The notes: generated by a model from the sequence alone, not told the origin. A DNA stretch of 64,000 nucleotides from Streptomyces fuscichromogenes (GCF_014645815.1 NZ_BMML01000036.1:20205-84204); one strand, 5' to 3'. Positions 26,778 to 35,115 are shown, counted from the stretch's first letter. Numbers and translations are program-made.

Positions 26778-27173
26778 ATGAGATTCCCCCCACGAATCAC
26801 CCGCATCGGCGCCGCGGGCGCCCTGCTGTCCGCCCTCCTCGTCGGCGGTACCGTCACCGCCGCCACCGCGGACGCCGCCGCCACCTCGGTCGGGAGTATC
26901 TGCTACAGCGATCTGCCGTCGCAGGCCTACGACACACTCGACCTGATCGCGTCGGACGGCCCGTTCCCGTACTCGCAGGACGGGACCGTCTTCCGCAACT
27001 CGGAGGGCGTCCTGCCCAGTGAGCCGTCCGGCTACTACCACGAGTACACCGTGAAGACCCCGGGCTCCTCCACGCGCGGTGCGCGCCGCATCGTCACGGG
27101 CGAGGAGTACGAGGAGGACTACTACACCTCCGACCACTACGTCACGTTCGACCTCATCGACTTCGGCTGCTGA
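26778..27173 (+). CDS. Secreted guanyl-specific ribonuclease, RNase Sa type
   Basis: This is a 131-residue precursor with a signal peptide (RFPPRITRIGAAG, hydrophobic run, ADAAA cleavage zone) and a mature domain of about 95 residues. The mature part aligns along its whole length with RNase Sa: LIASDGPFPYSQDGTVF, SGYYHEYTVKTPG, GARRIVTGEEY, and YYTSDHYVTF. Catalytic Glu (YYHEY), Arg (RRI) and His (DHY) are all present, and Cys residues at the start and end of the domain can form the single disulfide. It cleaves RNA after guanosine outside the cell. No barstar-like inhibitor gene is adjacent. Confidence 0.92.
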   Translation: MRFPPRITRIGAAGALLSALLVGGTVTAATADAAATSVGSICYSDLPSQAYDTLDLIASDGPFPYSQDGTVFRNSEGVLPSEPSGYYHEYTVKTPGSSTRGARRIVTGEEYEEDYYTSDHYVTFDLIDFGC

Positions 27174-27244
27174 GTCACCCGTCGATCGATCCGAGGAACA
27201 GTGCGGTCCGCTGGAGGCCTGCCCCCTGATCGGCCGGCCTTCCC

Positions 27245-27270
27245 GCCCCTCGCCCCCCACGGCGAGGGGC
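27245..27270 (+). terminator. Hairpin after RNase gene
   Basis: GCCCCTCGCC and GGCGAGGGGC form perfect 10-base arms with a six-base loop, 72 bases after the RNase stop. No T-run follows, as is common in this genus. Confidence 0.6.
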
Positions 27271-27344
27271 ACGGACGTCCTCATCGCCTCGGCCCGTGCT
27301 GGAGTCCATGAAATTGCCGGAGGGGCAAGGGCGTTGATCCCTTC

Positions 27345-27803
27345 ATGACTCGACGCCCGGCGCCTCGCCCACTGTCCGACGAAGCCCTTTCAGGCCTGCT
27401 CGGCCGACAGCGGTTCGGCACGCTCGCCACCGTCAGGCGCAGCGGCCACCCCCATCTGACAACCATGGCGTACAGCTGGGACCCCGAAGCCCGCATCGTA
27501 CGGTTCTCGACCACGGCCGACCGGGTCAAAGTCCGGCACCTGCGGCACAATCCACGTGCGGCGCTGCACGTGACGGGCGGTGACGTGTGGTCGTTCGCCG
27601 TCGCCGAAGGAGAGACCGTGGTCTCCGAAAGCACGACGGTCCCCGGGGACGCGGTCGGGCGGGAACTGCTCGCGATGATCCCGATCGCCGCGAGGCCCGA
27701 TGACGAGGCCGCGTTCCTGGAGGAGTTGGCCGCCGAGCGCCGGGTGGTCATCCGGCTGAAGGTGGACCGGCTGTACGGCACGGTGCTCGACGTCGACGGC
27801 TAG
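27345..27803 (+). CDS. PPOX-class split-barrel oxidoreductase (F420/FMN dependent)
   Basis: This is a 152-residue pyridoxamine-5'-phosphate-oxidase-like split barrel. It has LSDEALSGLLGRQRFGTLAT, SGHPHLTTMAYSWDPE, IVRFSTTADRVKVRHLRHNP and a C-terminal strand RVVIRLKVDRLYGTVL. This set fits the small actinobacterial PPOX class, which uses F420 or FMN to reduce varied substrates. It is a single gene: the upstream spacer contains a GGAGG about 20 bases from the ATG, a poor distance. Substrate unknown. Confidence 0.8.
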   Translation: MTRRPAPRPLSDEALSGLLGRQRFGTLATVRRSGHPHLTTMAYSWDPEARIVRFSTTADRVKVRHLRHNPRAALHVTGGDVWSFAVAEGETVVSESTTVPGDAVGRELLAMIPIAARPDDEAAFLEELAAERRVVIRLKVDRLYGTVLDVDG

Positions 27804-28057
27804 GACATGCCGGGTCCGTACGGGCCACAGCGGCGCCGCCCGCATCCTTCGGACCTTGGCGGAAACACGTTGATGATCAATATCAAATGTCCGCACTCTT
27901 GCACTTTGGGAAGCTTCTCTGCATGTCGCTTTACTGCCATGCATTTTGGTGAGGGAGTCCTTCTGTCGCGGTAGGCCCCCTGCGGAGTTCACGCTGTACA
28001 TCGTTGCGACATCGCGGCCGCTATACGGCCATAGACAACGAGTACAGGAGAACTGGG
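27804..28057. promoter_or_regulatory. AT-rich regulatory region before the 58-aa peptide gene
   Basis: This 254-base spacer is much richer in A/T than its surroundings (TTGATGATCAATATCAAATG near 27871). It holds an inverted repeat at 27920-27943 with arms TGCATG and CATGCA separated by 12 bases. The size and half-sites would suit a LuxR-type or other dimeric regulator. No gene in it could be supported. Confidence 0.45.
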
Positions 28058-28234
28058 ATGAAGTACATCTTTCGCACACACCTCACACGGTTCTGCGCGA
28101 CGGTCACCGCCCTGCTCGCCGTCGGCCTGCTGGGGCACGTCCACGGCGGTCGGTACGAACGGCCGGAGCACGCCAGAGTCGAGGCGACCTGCGAAGCGCC
28201 GCTGCGCTGCGACGACACCTCCTGGGGCGGTTGA
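28058..28234 (+). CDS. Small secreted cysteine-containing peptide, 58 aa
   Basis: ATG 28058 has a good Shine-Dalgarno (AGGAG, eight bases upstream). The product begins MKYIFRTHLTRFCATVTALL and continues with AVGLLGHVHGG, which is a typical Sec signal or membrane anchor. It is followed by a short hydrophilic tail that ends CEAPLRCDDTSWGG. The tail holds two Cys residues six apart and an aromatic-glycine terminus. It is too short for an enzyme. It could be a signalling peptide, a membrane-anchored regulator or a modified-peptide precursor; the sequence does not decide. It faces a cupin gene and lies near two LuxR-type regulators and the NRPS cluster. No known family recognised. Confidence 0.6.
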   Translation: MKYIFRTHLTRFCATVTALLAVGLLGHVHGGRYERPEHARVEATCEAPLRCDDTSWGG

Positions 28235-28329
28235 TCCAGCGCCCGCCGGCCGGCCCACGCCCCGTCATGTGCCCGTGCTCCGCAAGGCACGCGGCGGGGG
28301 TGGGGTGCCCAGCGACTTCGGGCGCGCCC

Positions 28330-28815
28330 TCAGTCATCGAGGACCAGTTCCATCAGCAGCGCGACGCTGCGCTGGCCGAACACGGCACAGCTGAAGCCCG
28401 CCGGGATGTACAGCACCTCGCCCGCCAGCAGGCGGTGCTGGAACTGCCCGACCCGGGCGGGCCACCGGGTGCCGAGCGGGGCGAGCCGTACCTCCACGAC
28501 GCCCTGCAGCATCACGACGAAGACGTCCGCCGCGATGTGCCTCTCCTCGTCGGCGTCTCCGGCACGGACGGTGCGATACGCGACGCAGACCTGGCGGTTC
28601 ACCAGCTCGCCGAACTTGCGTGCGACGACATGGGCGGTATCCCCCACCGGCACCTCGGACCGACCGTGGGCGTCCACGAGAGCCTGCACGACCGATGCCT
28701 CGCCCTGCGGCCACACCACGGCCGCGCTGCGACCGCCGTGGGTGTCGAAGGACAACGCGATGTCCTCGAGGAACAGCTCCAGGTCGAGCCGGAAGTCCGG
28801 TGCTTCTGCGTCCAT
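28330..28815 (-). CDS. Cupin-fold protein near NRPS cluster
   Basis: This is a 161-residue protein. The C-terminal half has a cupin-like block: ADVFVVMLQGVVEVRLAP, then HRLLAGEVLYIPAGFSCAVFG. Metal-binding His residues are sparse (HIAAD, FQHRLLAG), so it may be a sensor or an atypical cupin. The N-terminal half (LDLELFLEDIALSFDTHGGR) is reminiscent of JmjC/cupin-8 proteins that begin with a helical lead, but this is weak. ATG 28815 has GAGGAG upstream. It is convergent with the 58-residue peptide gene and shares its strand with the LuxR regulators and the NRPS operon, so it could belong to the cluster. Confidence 0.65.
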   Translation of the reverse strand: MDAEAPDFRLDLELFLEDIALSFDTHGGRSAAVVWPQGEASVVQALVDAHGRSEVPVGDTAHVVARKFGELVNRQVCVAYRTVRAGDADEERHIAADVFVVMLQGVVEVRLAPLGTRWPARVGQFQHRLLAGEVLYIPAGFSCAVFGQRSVALLMELVLDD

Positions 28816-29149
28816 GCACGTCTCCTCAGGTGGTCCCGCACACGCGGAGATACTGTGTCGGCTCCCTCGTCGAAGCGATGCGGGAGGAGATCCGGCCGAC
28901 CGGTCGCTCTCCCGCCGGCACCTGACCGGAGTGGACACAGCAGCGGTTGTCCCGCCGCGCTGTGACACTGTTGTCGCTCGTCCCGACGGACCGACGACCA
29001 CCCCCGACGTGGGCGTGAGAGCGTGCTCTCAGGCCGGTTCCACGCGTTGCGGACGACGGGTTCGTCCCGAGTCACCGGGCGCCGTCGGGGGCGGGCACGC
29101 GTGCCCGCCCCAACCATGACTTTGCTGCAGACCGACAGGACGGCTCAAG
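28816..29149. other. Intergenic region without a supported gene
   Basis: This 334-base stretch between the cupin start and the large LuxR regulator stop holds the promoter zone of the cupin gene and a perfect palindrome at 29088-29111. Open frames here have no Shine-Dalgarno and no recognisable protein features. Confidence 0.6.
29088..29111 (-). terminator. Perfect palindrome, terminator of LuxR/TrmB-type regulator gene
   Basis: This 24-base perfect palindrome has arms GGGGCGGGCAC and GTGCCCGCCCC, with a GC centre. It lies 39 bases downstream of the regulator stop on the minus strand and fits a strong GC hairpin terminator. Confidence 0.65.
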
Positions 29150-30184
29150 TCACTGGTTCTCGGTACCGGATGCGGGCGGCCGGTTCGTCAGTTGCGTCTT
29201 CGCCGCGAGCACGCCCGCCTGGAATCGGCTCTCGGCACCCAGGCTGTCCATGATGTCGGCGATGTGCCGGCGGGCCGTGCGCAGCGACATTCCCAGGCGA
29301 CGGGCGATCGACTCGTCCTTCAGACCGGCGGCCAGCAGGTCGACGATGGTGTGGTGGATCTCCTTCGCCACGCGTTCCAGACCGTCCTGGGCGGCGTCCG
29401 AGAAGGGAGTCGCCCGGACCCAGGACTGCTCGAATATGTCGTAGAGGTAGCTCACGATGGTGGGCTCCCTGATGGCGACCGCTCCCCAACTCCCCGTCTT
29501 CTCCGGTAAGAAGGCGAGGCTGCGGTCGAAGATGATCAGGCGGCCGAACAACTCGTACGAGGTGCGGTACTCCGCGCCGAGGACCGTCGCCGCGGCGACG
29601 TACGCCTGGCTCGGGCCGTTGAACCGCGCCGTGTGGTGGTAGAGGGTGCGCATCCGCACTCCCCGCGAAAGGAGCGCGTGATCGCGGCCCAGGGCCTCCT
29701 CCATCGCCTCCGGAATCCGGGCGTTGCCGCCGGGCTGACTGCTGACCACCTCTTCCCGGCACTCGGCCGAGGCCCGGTTCAGGGCCGCCCTTACCTCCTC
29801 CAGCGTCGGGACCAGCTCGACGGTGGAATCCTGGTCGCCGGGCCTGCGCCGGAGGAAGCGGTCCCGCAGCCGGTCGATGGTGCCGCGTATGTGCTCCAGC
29901 TGCTCCGTCTGACGGCGGATCGAGTCGCGCAGGGGTGTGGTCAGCATCGTCGACACGGCGTCGGGGTCCACCGCCATGACCTCGTCGGACCCCGGCCCGA
30001 CGGCCCTGATCAGGCCGAGGTTGCCCAGCCGCTCCAGTGCCGCGGACACTCGGTTGGGCGGAAGACCGAGCTCGGAAGCCGCCTGGCCGGTACGGCAGCC
30101 CCCTCCGTCGACGATCCATCCGTACACGAGGATGTCGTCATCCTCGCAGGGGAGATGGCCCAGCGGCGCTCTCGGTTCGCTCAT
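29150..30184 (-). CDS. LuxR-type regulator with TrmB-like N-terminus; contains a TTA codon
   Basis: This is a 344-residue regulator. The N-terminus has a TrmB-like winged helix (GQAASELGLPPNRVSAALERL, then LGLIRAVGPGSDEVM) followed by a helical stretch (RRQTEQLEHIRGTIDRLRDRF). The C-terminus has a LuxR DNA-binding domain (LLAAGLKDESIARRLGMSLR, then TARRHIADIMDSLGA). A middle domain of about 170 residues is the likely sensor. ATG 30184 is the start. The codon at 29507-29509 is TTA in frame (the Leu in SLAFLPEK), so translation should depend on the bldA tRNA. It lies downstream of the NRPS operon on the same strand and is a candidate cluster regulator. Confidence 0.82.
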   Translation of the reverse strand: MSEPRAPLGHLPCEDDDILVYGWIVDGGGCRTGQAASELGLPPNRVSAALERLGNLGLIRAVGPGSDEVMAVDPDAVSTMLTTPLRDSIRRQTEQLEHIRGTIDRLRDRFLRRRPGDQDSTVELVPTLEEVRAALNRASAECREEVVSSQPGGNARIPEAMEEALGRDHALLSRGVRMRTLYHHTARFNGPSQAYVAAATVLGAEYRTSYELFGRLIIFDRSLAFLPEKTGSWGAVAIREPTIVSYLYDIFEQSWVRATPFSDAAQDGLERVAKEIHHTIVDLLAAGLKDESIARRLGMSLRTARRHIADIMDSLGAESRFQAGVLAAKTQLTNRPPASGTENQ

Positions 30185-30341
30185 TCGTCCAGTATCCGCG
30201 TGATGCGCCGAAGGTCGACGCGACCCGAGGACGAGGCGGCGGCACACCACGTGACGTTCCTTACGCGTGACCGGCCTTCGGAACCGAGCCCCGCGGCCGG
30301 GCAGCGGTTCCCCGCGAGCGCGCGGTGGGCCGACGGCCGAT

Positions 30342-30388
30342 GTGACGAGGGGCCCCCACCGGCCGGTCCGGTGCGGGCCCCTCGTCAC
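30342..30388 (-). terminator. Long hairpin after small LuxR gene
   Basis: Perfect 14-base arms GTGACGAGGGGCCC and GGGCCCCTCGTCAC enclose a 19-base loop that itself contains a CACCGG/CCGGTG pairing. It begins 20 bases after the stop of the small LuxR gene on the minus strand. Confidence 0.7.
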
Positions 30389-30407
30389 GGAGGCGTGGGG
30401 GCGGCCG

Positions 30408-30719
30408 TCACCCCTCGTCGCCCGGTCCCGTCCGGACCTCCAGCGACGCGGGCCGGAAGAAGCCCAGCTCCACCGCGAGGATGACCAGCTGGGAGCGGTT
30501 GGTGACGCCCGCCTTGCTCCGGACGCGCCGGATGTGGGTGTCCACGGTGTGCGGGCTGATACCCAGGCCCCGGGCGATGGACCGGTACGTCTCCCCCCGG
30601 CACAGCCGGACGAGGACTTCGCGTTCCCTGGGGGTGAAAGTCGGTTGGGCCAGTTTTCGCAAAGACATGAAAGCCCCTGGTGAGTAGGCATACGGCCCGG
30701 CCACAGCTGGGCGCTCCAT
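30408..30719 (-). CDS. Small single-domain LuxR/GerE-type DNA-binding protein
   Basis: The product is essentially one LuxR helix-turn-helix: FTPREREVLVRLCRGETYRS, then IARGLGISPHTVDTHIRRVR and SKAGVTNRSQLVILAVELGF. ATG 30719 gives 103 residues; ATG 30668 gives 86 residues. Neither has a strong Shine-Dalgarno, so the start is uncertain. There is no receiver or sensor domain, which resembles small GerE-like activators. It is 135 bases downstream of the MFS exporter on the same strand and may be the last gene of the NRPS transcript or a separate regulator. Confidence 0.75.
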   Translation of the reverse strand: MERPAVAGPYAYSPGAFMSLRKLAQPTFTPREREVLVRLCRGETYRSIARGLGISPHTVDTHIRRVRSKAGVTNRSQLVILAVELGFFRPASLEVRTGPGDEG

Positions 30720-30853
30720 CGCGGTCAGCCGTCCCAGGAGCTGTCGAGGCCGCACGGTCGACGCCCCGGCGGATGACGAGTTCTCCTGGCGGCGGGAGAC
30801 GCGGCCCGGTACGTGACCGCGTCCGGTACCAGCGTGCGGGGAGCGGGCCCCGC

Positions 30854-32161
30854 TCACCAGGAAGAAGGCACGTCAGCTAACTGCTTGGCATCAGGAGGAC
30901 ACGTCGACATATCGGGCGAGGAGTTCTGTTCCCGGCGCAGTACCGGAGCGAGCGCCGCGAGCACGGCGAGGACGAGCACGCCCGCCAGCAGCAGCGGGGC
31001 GCGGACGGTGGTCGCGGCCGCGGCGATGCCGGCAAGTGCGCTGCCCACGGGGTTCAGGCCCCAGGCGAGCATGCGGTAGACACCGGAGACCCGGCCCAGG
31101 ACCGCCGGTGGCGTCAGGCGCTGCCGGCGACTGGAGCACAGTACGTTCCACAGGCCGAGCCCCGTCCCGGCCAGAGCGCACCCCAGCCACAGCACGGCGG
31201 GCCGGGGGAACAGAGCGAAGGCGGTGAACGCCGCCCCCGCCGCCGCCATCCCCGAGATCATCGCTCGGGCGCCGCCGACCCGCGCGGGCAGCCGTGCGGC
31301 CAGCACGGCCCCCAGCAGTGCGGCCACGCCGAAGACGGTGACCACGAGCCCGACAGCGCGCGGGCCGAAGGCGAGTTGGTCGACGGCGTACAGCGGCAGC
31401 AGTGTGTTGACCGCCGAAACCGCCAGGCCGGCCGCCGCCACCAGAACGACCAGCGCTCTCAGTTCGGGGTGGCCGAGGAGCAGCCGGGCGCCCTCGGCCA
31501 TCTCGGACCGCACGCGCGGGCGTCGCGGGCCGGCGGTGGCGGCCGGCCCGCCCGGCGCGGGGAGCGTGGCGGTCAGCCCGGCGGACACCACGAAGGTGAG
31601 ACCGTCCAGGGCGAACGCCCACACCGGCCCCACCGCGAACAGAGCGCTGCCCGCCAGCGGGCCGACGAGGCCCGTCGCCACCGTACTGATCGAGTAGAAG
31701 CGGGAGTTGGCCGCCTCCAGCTCGTCGGGGCGGGCCAGCCGCACCATCATCACCTGGGAGGCGGGGTCGGCGAAGAGTTCGAGGGCGGTGAGGACGAACG
31801 CGAACGCGCACAGCACGGCCACCGAGGGCGCTCCCGCCGTCAGCACCGCCACCAGTCCCGCCGTCGCCACCGCCCGCAGCGCGTGGGCCACCACCAGCAC
31901 CGTGCGCGGCGGCAGCCGGTCCACCAGGGCGCCGGCGGGCAGGGCGCCGAGCAGCCACGGCAGGGTCTCCGCCGTCGCCACCGCGGCCACGGCGAGCGGG
32001 GCGTGGCTGTGCACGGTGACGTACAGCGGCAGGGCGACCGCACGGGCCCCGTCCCCGCACATCGAGACCGCCCAGGCCCACGAGAGCCGGCGGAACGCCG
32101 CCGACCGCACACCGTGCGGGCGTTCGCGGGACACCCGGCTCGTGCGGGTCGTGCGGCTCAT
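30854..32161 (-). CDS. MFS exporter of the NRPS cluster; contains a TTA codon
   Basis: This is a 435-residue major facilitator with about 12 membrane segments. The N-terminal half has AAFRRLSWAWAVSMCGDG and LPWLLGALPAGALVDRLPPR (motif A-like). The layout resembles EntS-type and related siderophore or drug exporters. ATG 32161 overlaps the NRPS4 stop (ATGA). The tail after the last helix carries a TTA codon at 30878-30880 (the Leu of KQLADV), six codons from the end apart from the final residues, so full-length translation needs the bldA tRNA. It most likely exports the peptide product. Confidence 0.82.
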   Translation of the reverse strand: MSRTTRTSRVSRERPHGVRSAAFRRLSWAWAVSMCGDGARAVALPLYVTVHSHAPLAVAAVATAETLPWLLGALPAGALVDRLPPRTVLVVAHALRAVATAGLVAVLTAGAPSVAVLCAFAFVLTALELFADPASQVMMVRLARPDELEAANSRFYSISTVATGLVGPLAGSALFAVGPVWAFALDGLTFVVSAGLTATLPAPGGPAATAGPRRPRVRSEMAEGARLLLGHPELRALVVLVAAAGLAVSAVNTLLPLYAVDQLAFGPRAVGLVVTVFGVAALLGAVLAARLPARVGGARAMISGMAAAGAAFTAFALFPRPAVLWLGCALAGTGLGLWNVLCSSRRQRLTPPAVLGRVSGVYRMLAWGLNPVGSALAGIAAAATTVRAPLLLAGVLVLAVLAALAPVLRREQNSSPDMSTCPPDAKQLADVPSSW

Positions 32162-35115
32162 GCCTCGGCCGCGGGGGCCAGTGCCCTGGCGAGCCGGCGG
32201 ACGGTCGGATGGAGGTAGAGCTCCCGCATGGGCAGCGCGGGCAGCCGCCGGGCGGACATGGCGGCGGCCACCCGGACGGCGTAGAGCGAATTGCCGCCCA
32301 GCGAGAAGAAGTTGTCGTCCGGGCCGACGGGCACCCCGAGGACCGCCTCCCACACCTCGGCCAGCTGCGCGGACAGTTCCGCGGACGGTCCGCGGGAGTG
32401 CCGGCGCGCGGTGGGCGGATCCTGGACCGCTGCGGCGGGGGCGGGCGGCCGTCGGACGGCGGCCGGTGCCGGAAGCCGTCGGGTGTCGAGCTTCCCGTTG
32501 GCCGTCAGCGGCAGCGCCGGGAGAGCGGTCACCGTCGCGGGGAGCATGTACTCGGGCAGCAGCGTGGCCGCCCGGCCGCGCACCGCCGCGGTGTCGTCAC
32601 CGTCGAGCACCACGTAGGCGTCGATGCGCGCCGCCGCGGCGTCCTGCGCCCCCTCGCCCGCCACCAGTACGGCGGCGGCGGTCACCGCCGGGTCGTCCAG
32701 CAGTACGTTGCGGATCTCGTCGAGTTCGATCCGGAAGCCACGGATCTTCACCTGGTTGTCCAGTCGTCCCAGGTGCTCCAGCCGCCCGTCCGGCCACAGC
32801 CGGCCGCGGTCGCCGCTGCGGTACATGCGGCCGCCCCGGAAGGGGTCCGGCAGGAACCGCTCGGCGGTCAGCTCGGGCCGGTTCAGGTACTCCAGGGCCA
32901 CGCCCGCACCGCCGACATGGATCTCGCCCGGGGCGCCGAACGGTACCGGCCGGCCGCGCTCGTCCAGCACGTACAGGTACCAGCCGGGCAGCGCGGGGCC
33001 CACCGACCGGGAGCCCGCGAGCACCTCGCGGCGGGTGACGGTCTGTGCGGTGACGTGCACCGTGGTCTCGGTGATGCCGAACATGTTGACGAGGCGGCAG
33101 GCCGATTCCGGGTAGCGGTCGAACCAGGTCCGCAGCACACGGGTGTCGAGAGGCTCGCCGCCGAAGACCACCAGCCGCAGCGACAGGGGCCTGCCGTGAC
33201 CGCGGTCGGCCTCGATGAGCTGCGCGAACGCCGACGGCGTCTGGCTGAGGACGGACACCCGCCGTTCGACCAGCAGGTCCCGGAACTCCCCCGGTGAACG
33301 GGAGACCCAGTAGGGCACGACGACCAGGCTGCCCCCGGTCAGCAGCGGACCCCAGATCTCCCAGACCGAGAAGTCGAAGGCGCTGGAGTGGAAGAGCGTC
33401 CAGGTGTCGTCGGGCCCCAGGCCGAAGTCCTCCCGGGTGGCGTCGATCAGGGCGACGACGTTGCGGTGCGGGACGACCACGCCCTTGGGCCGGCCCGTGG
33501 AACCGGAGGTGTAGATGACGTACGCGGCCTCCCCGGGACCCCGGCCGGGCGGCGCGAGCGTCCCGTCCGCTCCCGCCGCGGCCACCTCGTCGGGGCGCAC
33601 GGCGCGCGCCGAGGTGGCGGGCAGGGCGTCGACGTCCGTGACGACCAGGCGCAGGCCGGCGTCCTCGGCCGTGTAGGCCAGCCGGTCCGCGGGGTGGGCC
33701 GGGTCCATGGGCACGTACACGGCGTCGGCCTTGAGCACGGCCAGCATGGCGACGACCAGGTCCGGCGAGCGGCCGAGGCACAGCCCCACCCGCTCGCCGG
33801 GGGTCACGCCCTGGGCGAGGAGTCCTACGGCCATCCGTTCGGCACGGCTGTCGAGCTCCCGGTAGGTGATGCTGTCGCCCTCGCAGACGAGCGCCACGGC
33901 GTCCGGCCGCCGGGCCGCCTGCCGGGCGAACGCCTCGTCCAGGCGGTACGGCGGCCACTCCGGCGTGGTCGCCGGTCCGCCCGCGCGGACCAGCTGCTCC
34001 CGCTCGGCGCCGTCCAGCAGGTCGATGTCGAGCGCGACGGCCGGCCGGTCCTCCGGCGCGGGCGCGGCCAGCCGGGTGTAGGCGGTCACCACATGGCGCG
34101 CGAACCGGGCCGCGGAACCGGCGTCGATCTCGGCGAGGCGGTGGTGCACGGTCAGGACGTCCTCGCCGCCCGCGCCGCGGTCCGGCACCAGGGTGAGGTC
34201 GAACGTGCCGGCCAGGCAGGGCAGCACGGTGGGCAGCCCGTCCGGCCCCTGCCGCCCGGCACCGCCGGGCACCGCGAGCACACCGGCCCTGACCCGGTGT
34301 CCGCCGCTCGTCAGTTCGGCGTACGTCGACGGGTCGCACCAGGCCTGCGGTGCGGTGATCGCCTGCCGGGCCCGGTCGACGAGCTCGGCCGGCCGGCCGC
34401 CGCCCACGTCCACGGGCACCAGGACGTTCCCCTCGAACGGGCCCAGCGCGCTCTCCGGCCGACCGGGAAGAACCGTCAGGACGCCGATCACCGGCCTTTC
34501 CACCCCCTCGTAACGGGCCTGGACCACGGCGGTCGCGACGACGAGCAGGGCCGGGTCGAGCCCCGCGCCGCCCGTGGCGGGCACCGGCACCGCCAGGGTG
34601 GCGGTGTCCGTACCGGCCGTGGGATCGCCCTCGGCCCAGGCGGCGGGCCCCGCGTGGTCGCCGTCCGGCCGGCTCGGCGGCGAGGGCCGCGGTCCGGGCC
34701 AGTCCGGTCGCAGGGGCCGCGGCCGGTCCGCCGGGACGCGGCCGAGCAGTACGTCGGCCACCAGGCGCAACGAGGCCATGTCCAGATCGGCGCGGTGCGC
34801 GGTCAGCACCAGCTCGGTCTCGGCGCCGGGGCCGGGGCCGGTGAACAGGACGGCACGCAACCGGCTGCCCGGAGCGACGGGGCGGTACAGCTCCGCACGG
34901 AGGGCTCCGGCCGTGGCCGGCGTCCGCTCCGTCCACAGCCGTGGCAGACGCTCCGGGGCGTCCTGCGGCCACCAGGCGCGGACCGCCTCGCTCAGTGCGG
35001 CGGCGACGTCGTCCGCCGAGGTCCCGGCCGGCAGGCGGACGCGCAGGGCGTGGCAGTGCGCCGCCGACGGGCGGTCGCCGGGAACAAGGGGGGGTTCGGT
35101 CCCGGATGCGGACAT
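32158..35115 (-). CDS. NRPS4: degenerate C - A (Thr-like) - T, candidate trans-loading module
   Basis: This is a 985-residue protein. Residues 1 to about 390 are a shortened condensation-like domain in which HHxxxDG reads HRADLDM, so the catalytic second His is Arg. The A domain (about 410-900) has VIYTSGSTGRPKGVVV, FDFSVWEIWGPLLTGG, NMFGITETTVHVT and NGKLDTRRLPAP. Pocket residues read D-F-W-S-V-G-M-V-H-K, eight of ten matching the threonine code DFWNIGMVHK. The T domain (about 915-980) has DNFFSLGGNSLYAVRV with the phosphopantetheine Ser. No TE or E domain. It starts at ATG 35115 with AGGAGG upstream, 129 bases after the SDR gene. Together with two A-less modules elsewhere, it probably supplies Thr in trans (inference). 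Confidence 0.85.
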   Translation of the reverse strand: MSASGTEPPLVPGDRPSAAHCHALRVRLPAGTSADDVAAALSEAVRAWWPQDAPERLPRLWTERTPATAGALRAELYRPVAPGSRLRAVLFTGPGPGAETELVLTAHRADLDMASLRLVADVLLGRVPADRPRPLRPDWPGPRPSPPSRPDGDHAGPAAWAEGDPTAGTDTATLAVPVPATGGAGLDPALLVVATAVVQARYEGVERPVIGVLTVLPGRPESALGPFEGNVLVPVDVGGGRPAELVDRARQAITAPQAWCDPSTYAELTSGGHRVRAGVLAVPGGAGRQGPDGLPTVLPCLAGTFDLTLVPDRGAGGEDVLTVHHRLAEIDAGSAARFARHVVTAYTRLAAPAPEDRPAVALDIDLLDGAEREQLVRAGGPATTPEWPPYRLDEAFARQAARRPDAVALVCEGDSITYRELDSRAERMAVGLLAQGVTPGERVGLCLGRSPDLVVAMLAVLKADAVYVPMDPAHPADRLAYTAEDAGLRLVVTDVDALPATSARAVRPDEVAAAGADGTLAPPGRGPGEAAYVIYTSGSTGRPKGVVVPHRNVVALIDATREDFGLGPDDTWTLFHSSAFDFSVWEIWGPLLTGGSLVVVPYWVSRSPGEFRDLLVERRVSVLSQTPSAFAQLIEADRGHGRPLSLRLVVFGGEPLDTRVLRTWFDRYPESACRLVNMFGITETTVHVTAQTVTRREVLAGSRSVGPALPGWYLYVLDERGRPVPFGAPGEIHVGGAGVALEYLNRPELTAERFLPDPFRGGRMYRSGDRGRLWPDGRLEHLGRLDNQVKIRGFRIELDEIRNVLLDDPAVTAAAVLVAGEGAQDAAAARIDAYVVLDGDDTAAVRGRAATLLPEYMLPATVTALPALPLTANGKLDTRRLPAPAAVRRPPAPAAAVQDPPTARRHSRGPSAELSAQLAEVWEAVLGVPVGPDDNFFSLGGNSLYAVRVAAAMSARRLPALPMRELYLHPTVRRLARALAPAAEA

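Noticed and set aside
26661..27284. Minus-strand frame opposite the RNase gene
   Set aside because: The plus-strand product matches RNase Sa residue by residue; the antisense frame has no features.
30667..30857. 149-codon version of the small LuxR gene starting at 30857
   Set aside because: The extra N-terminus is low complexity and would overlap the MFS gene end; a start at 30719 or 30668 is more likely.
34511..34513. TAA on the plus strand inside NRPS4, and similar at 45020 and 52948, as possible TTA codons
   Set aside because: None is in the reading frame of its NRPS gene, so no TTA codons are claimed for the NRPS proteins.
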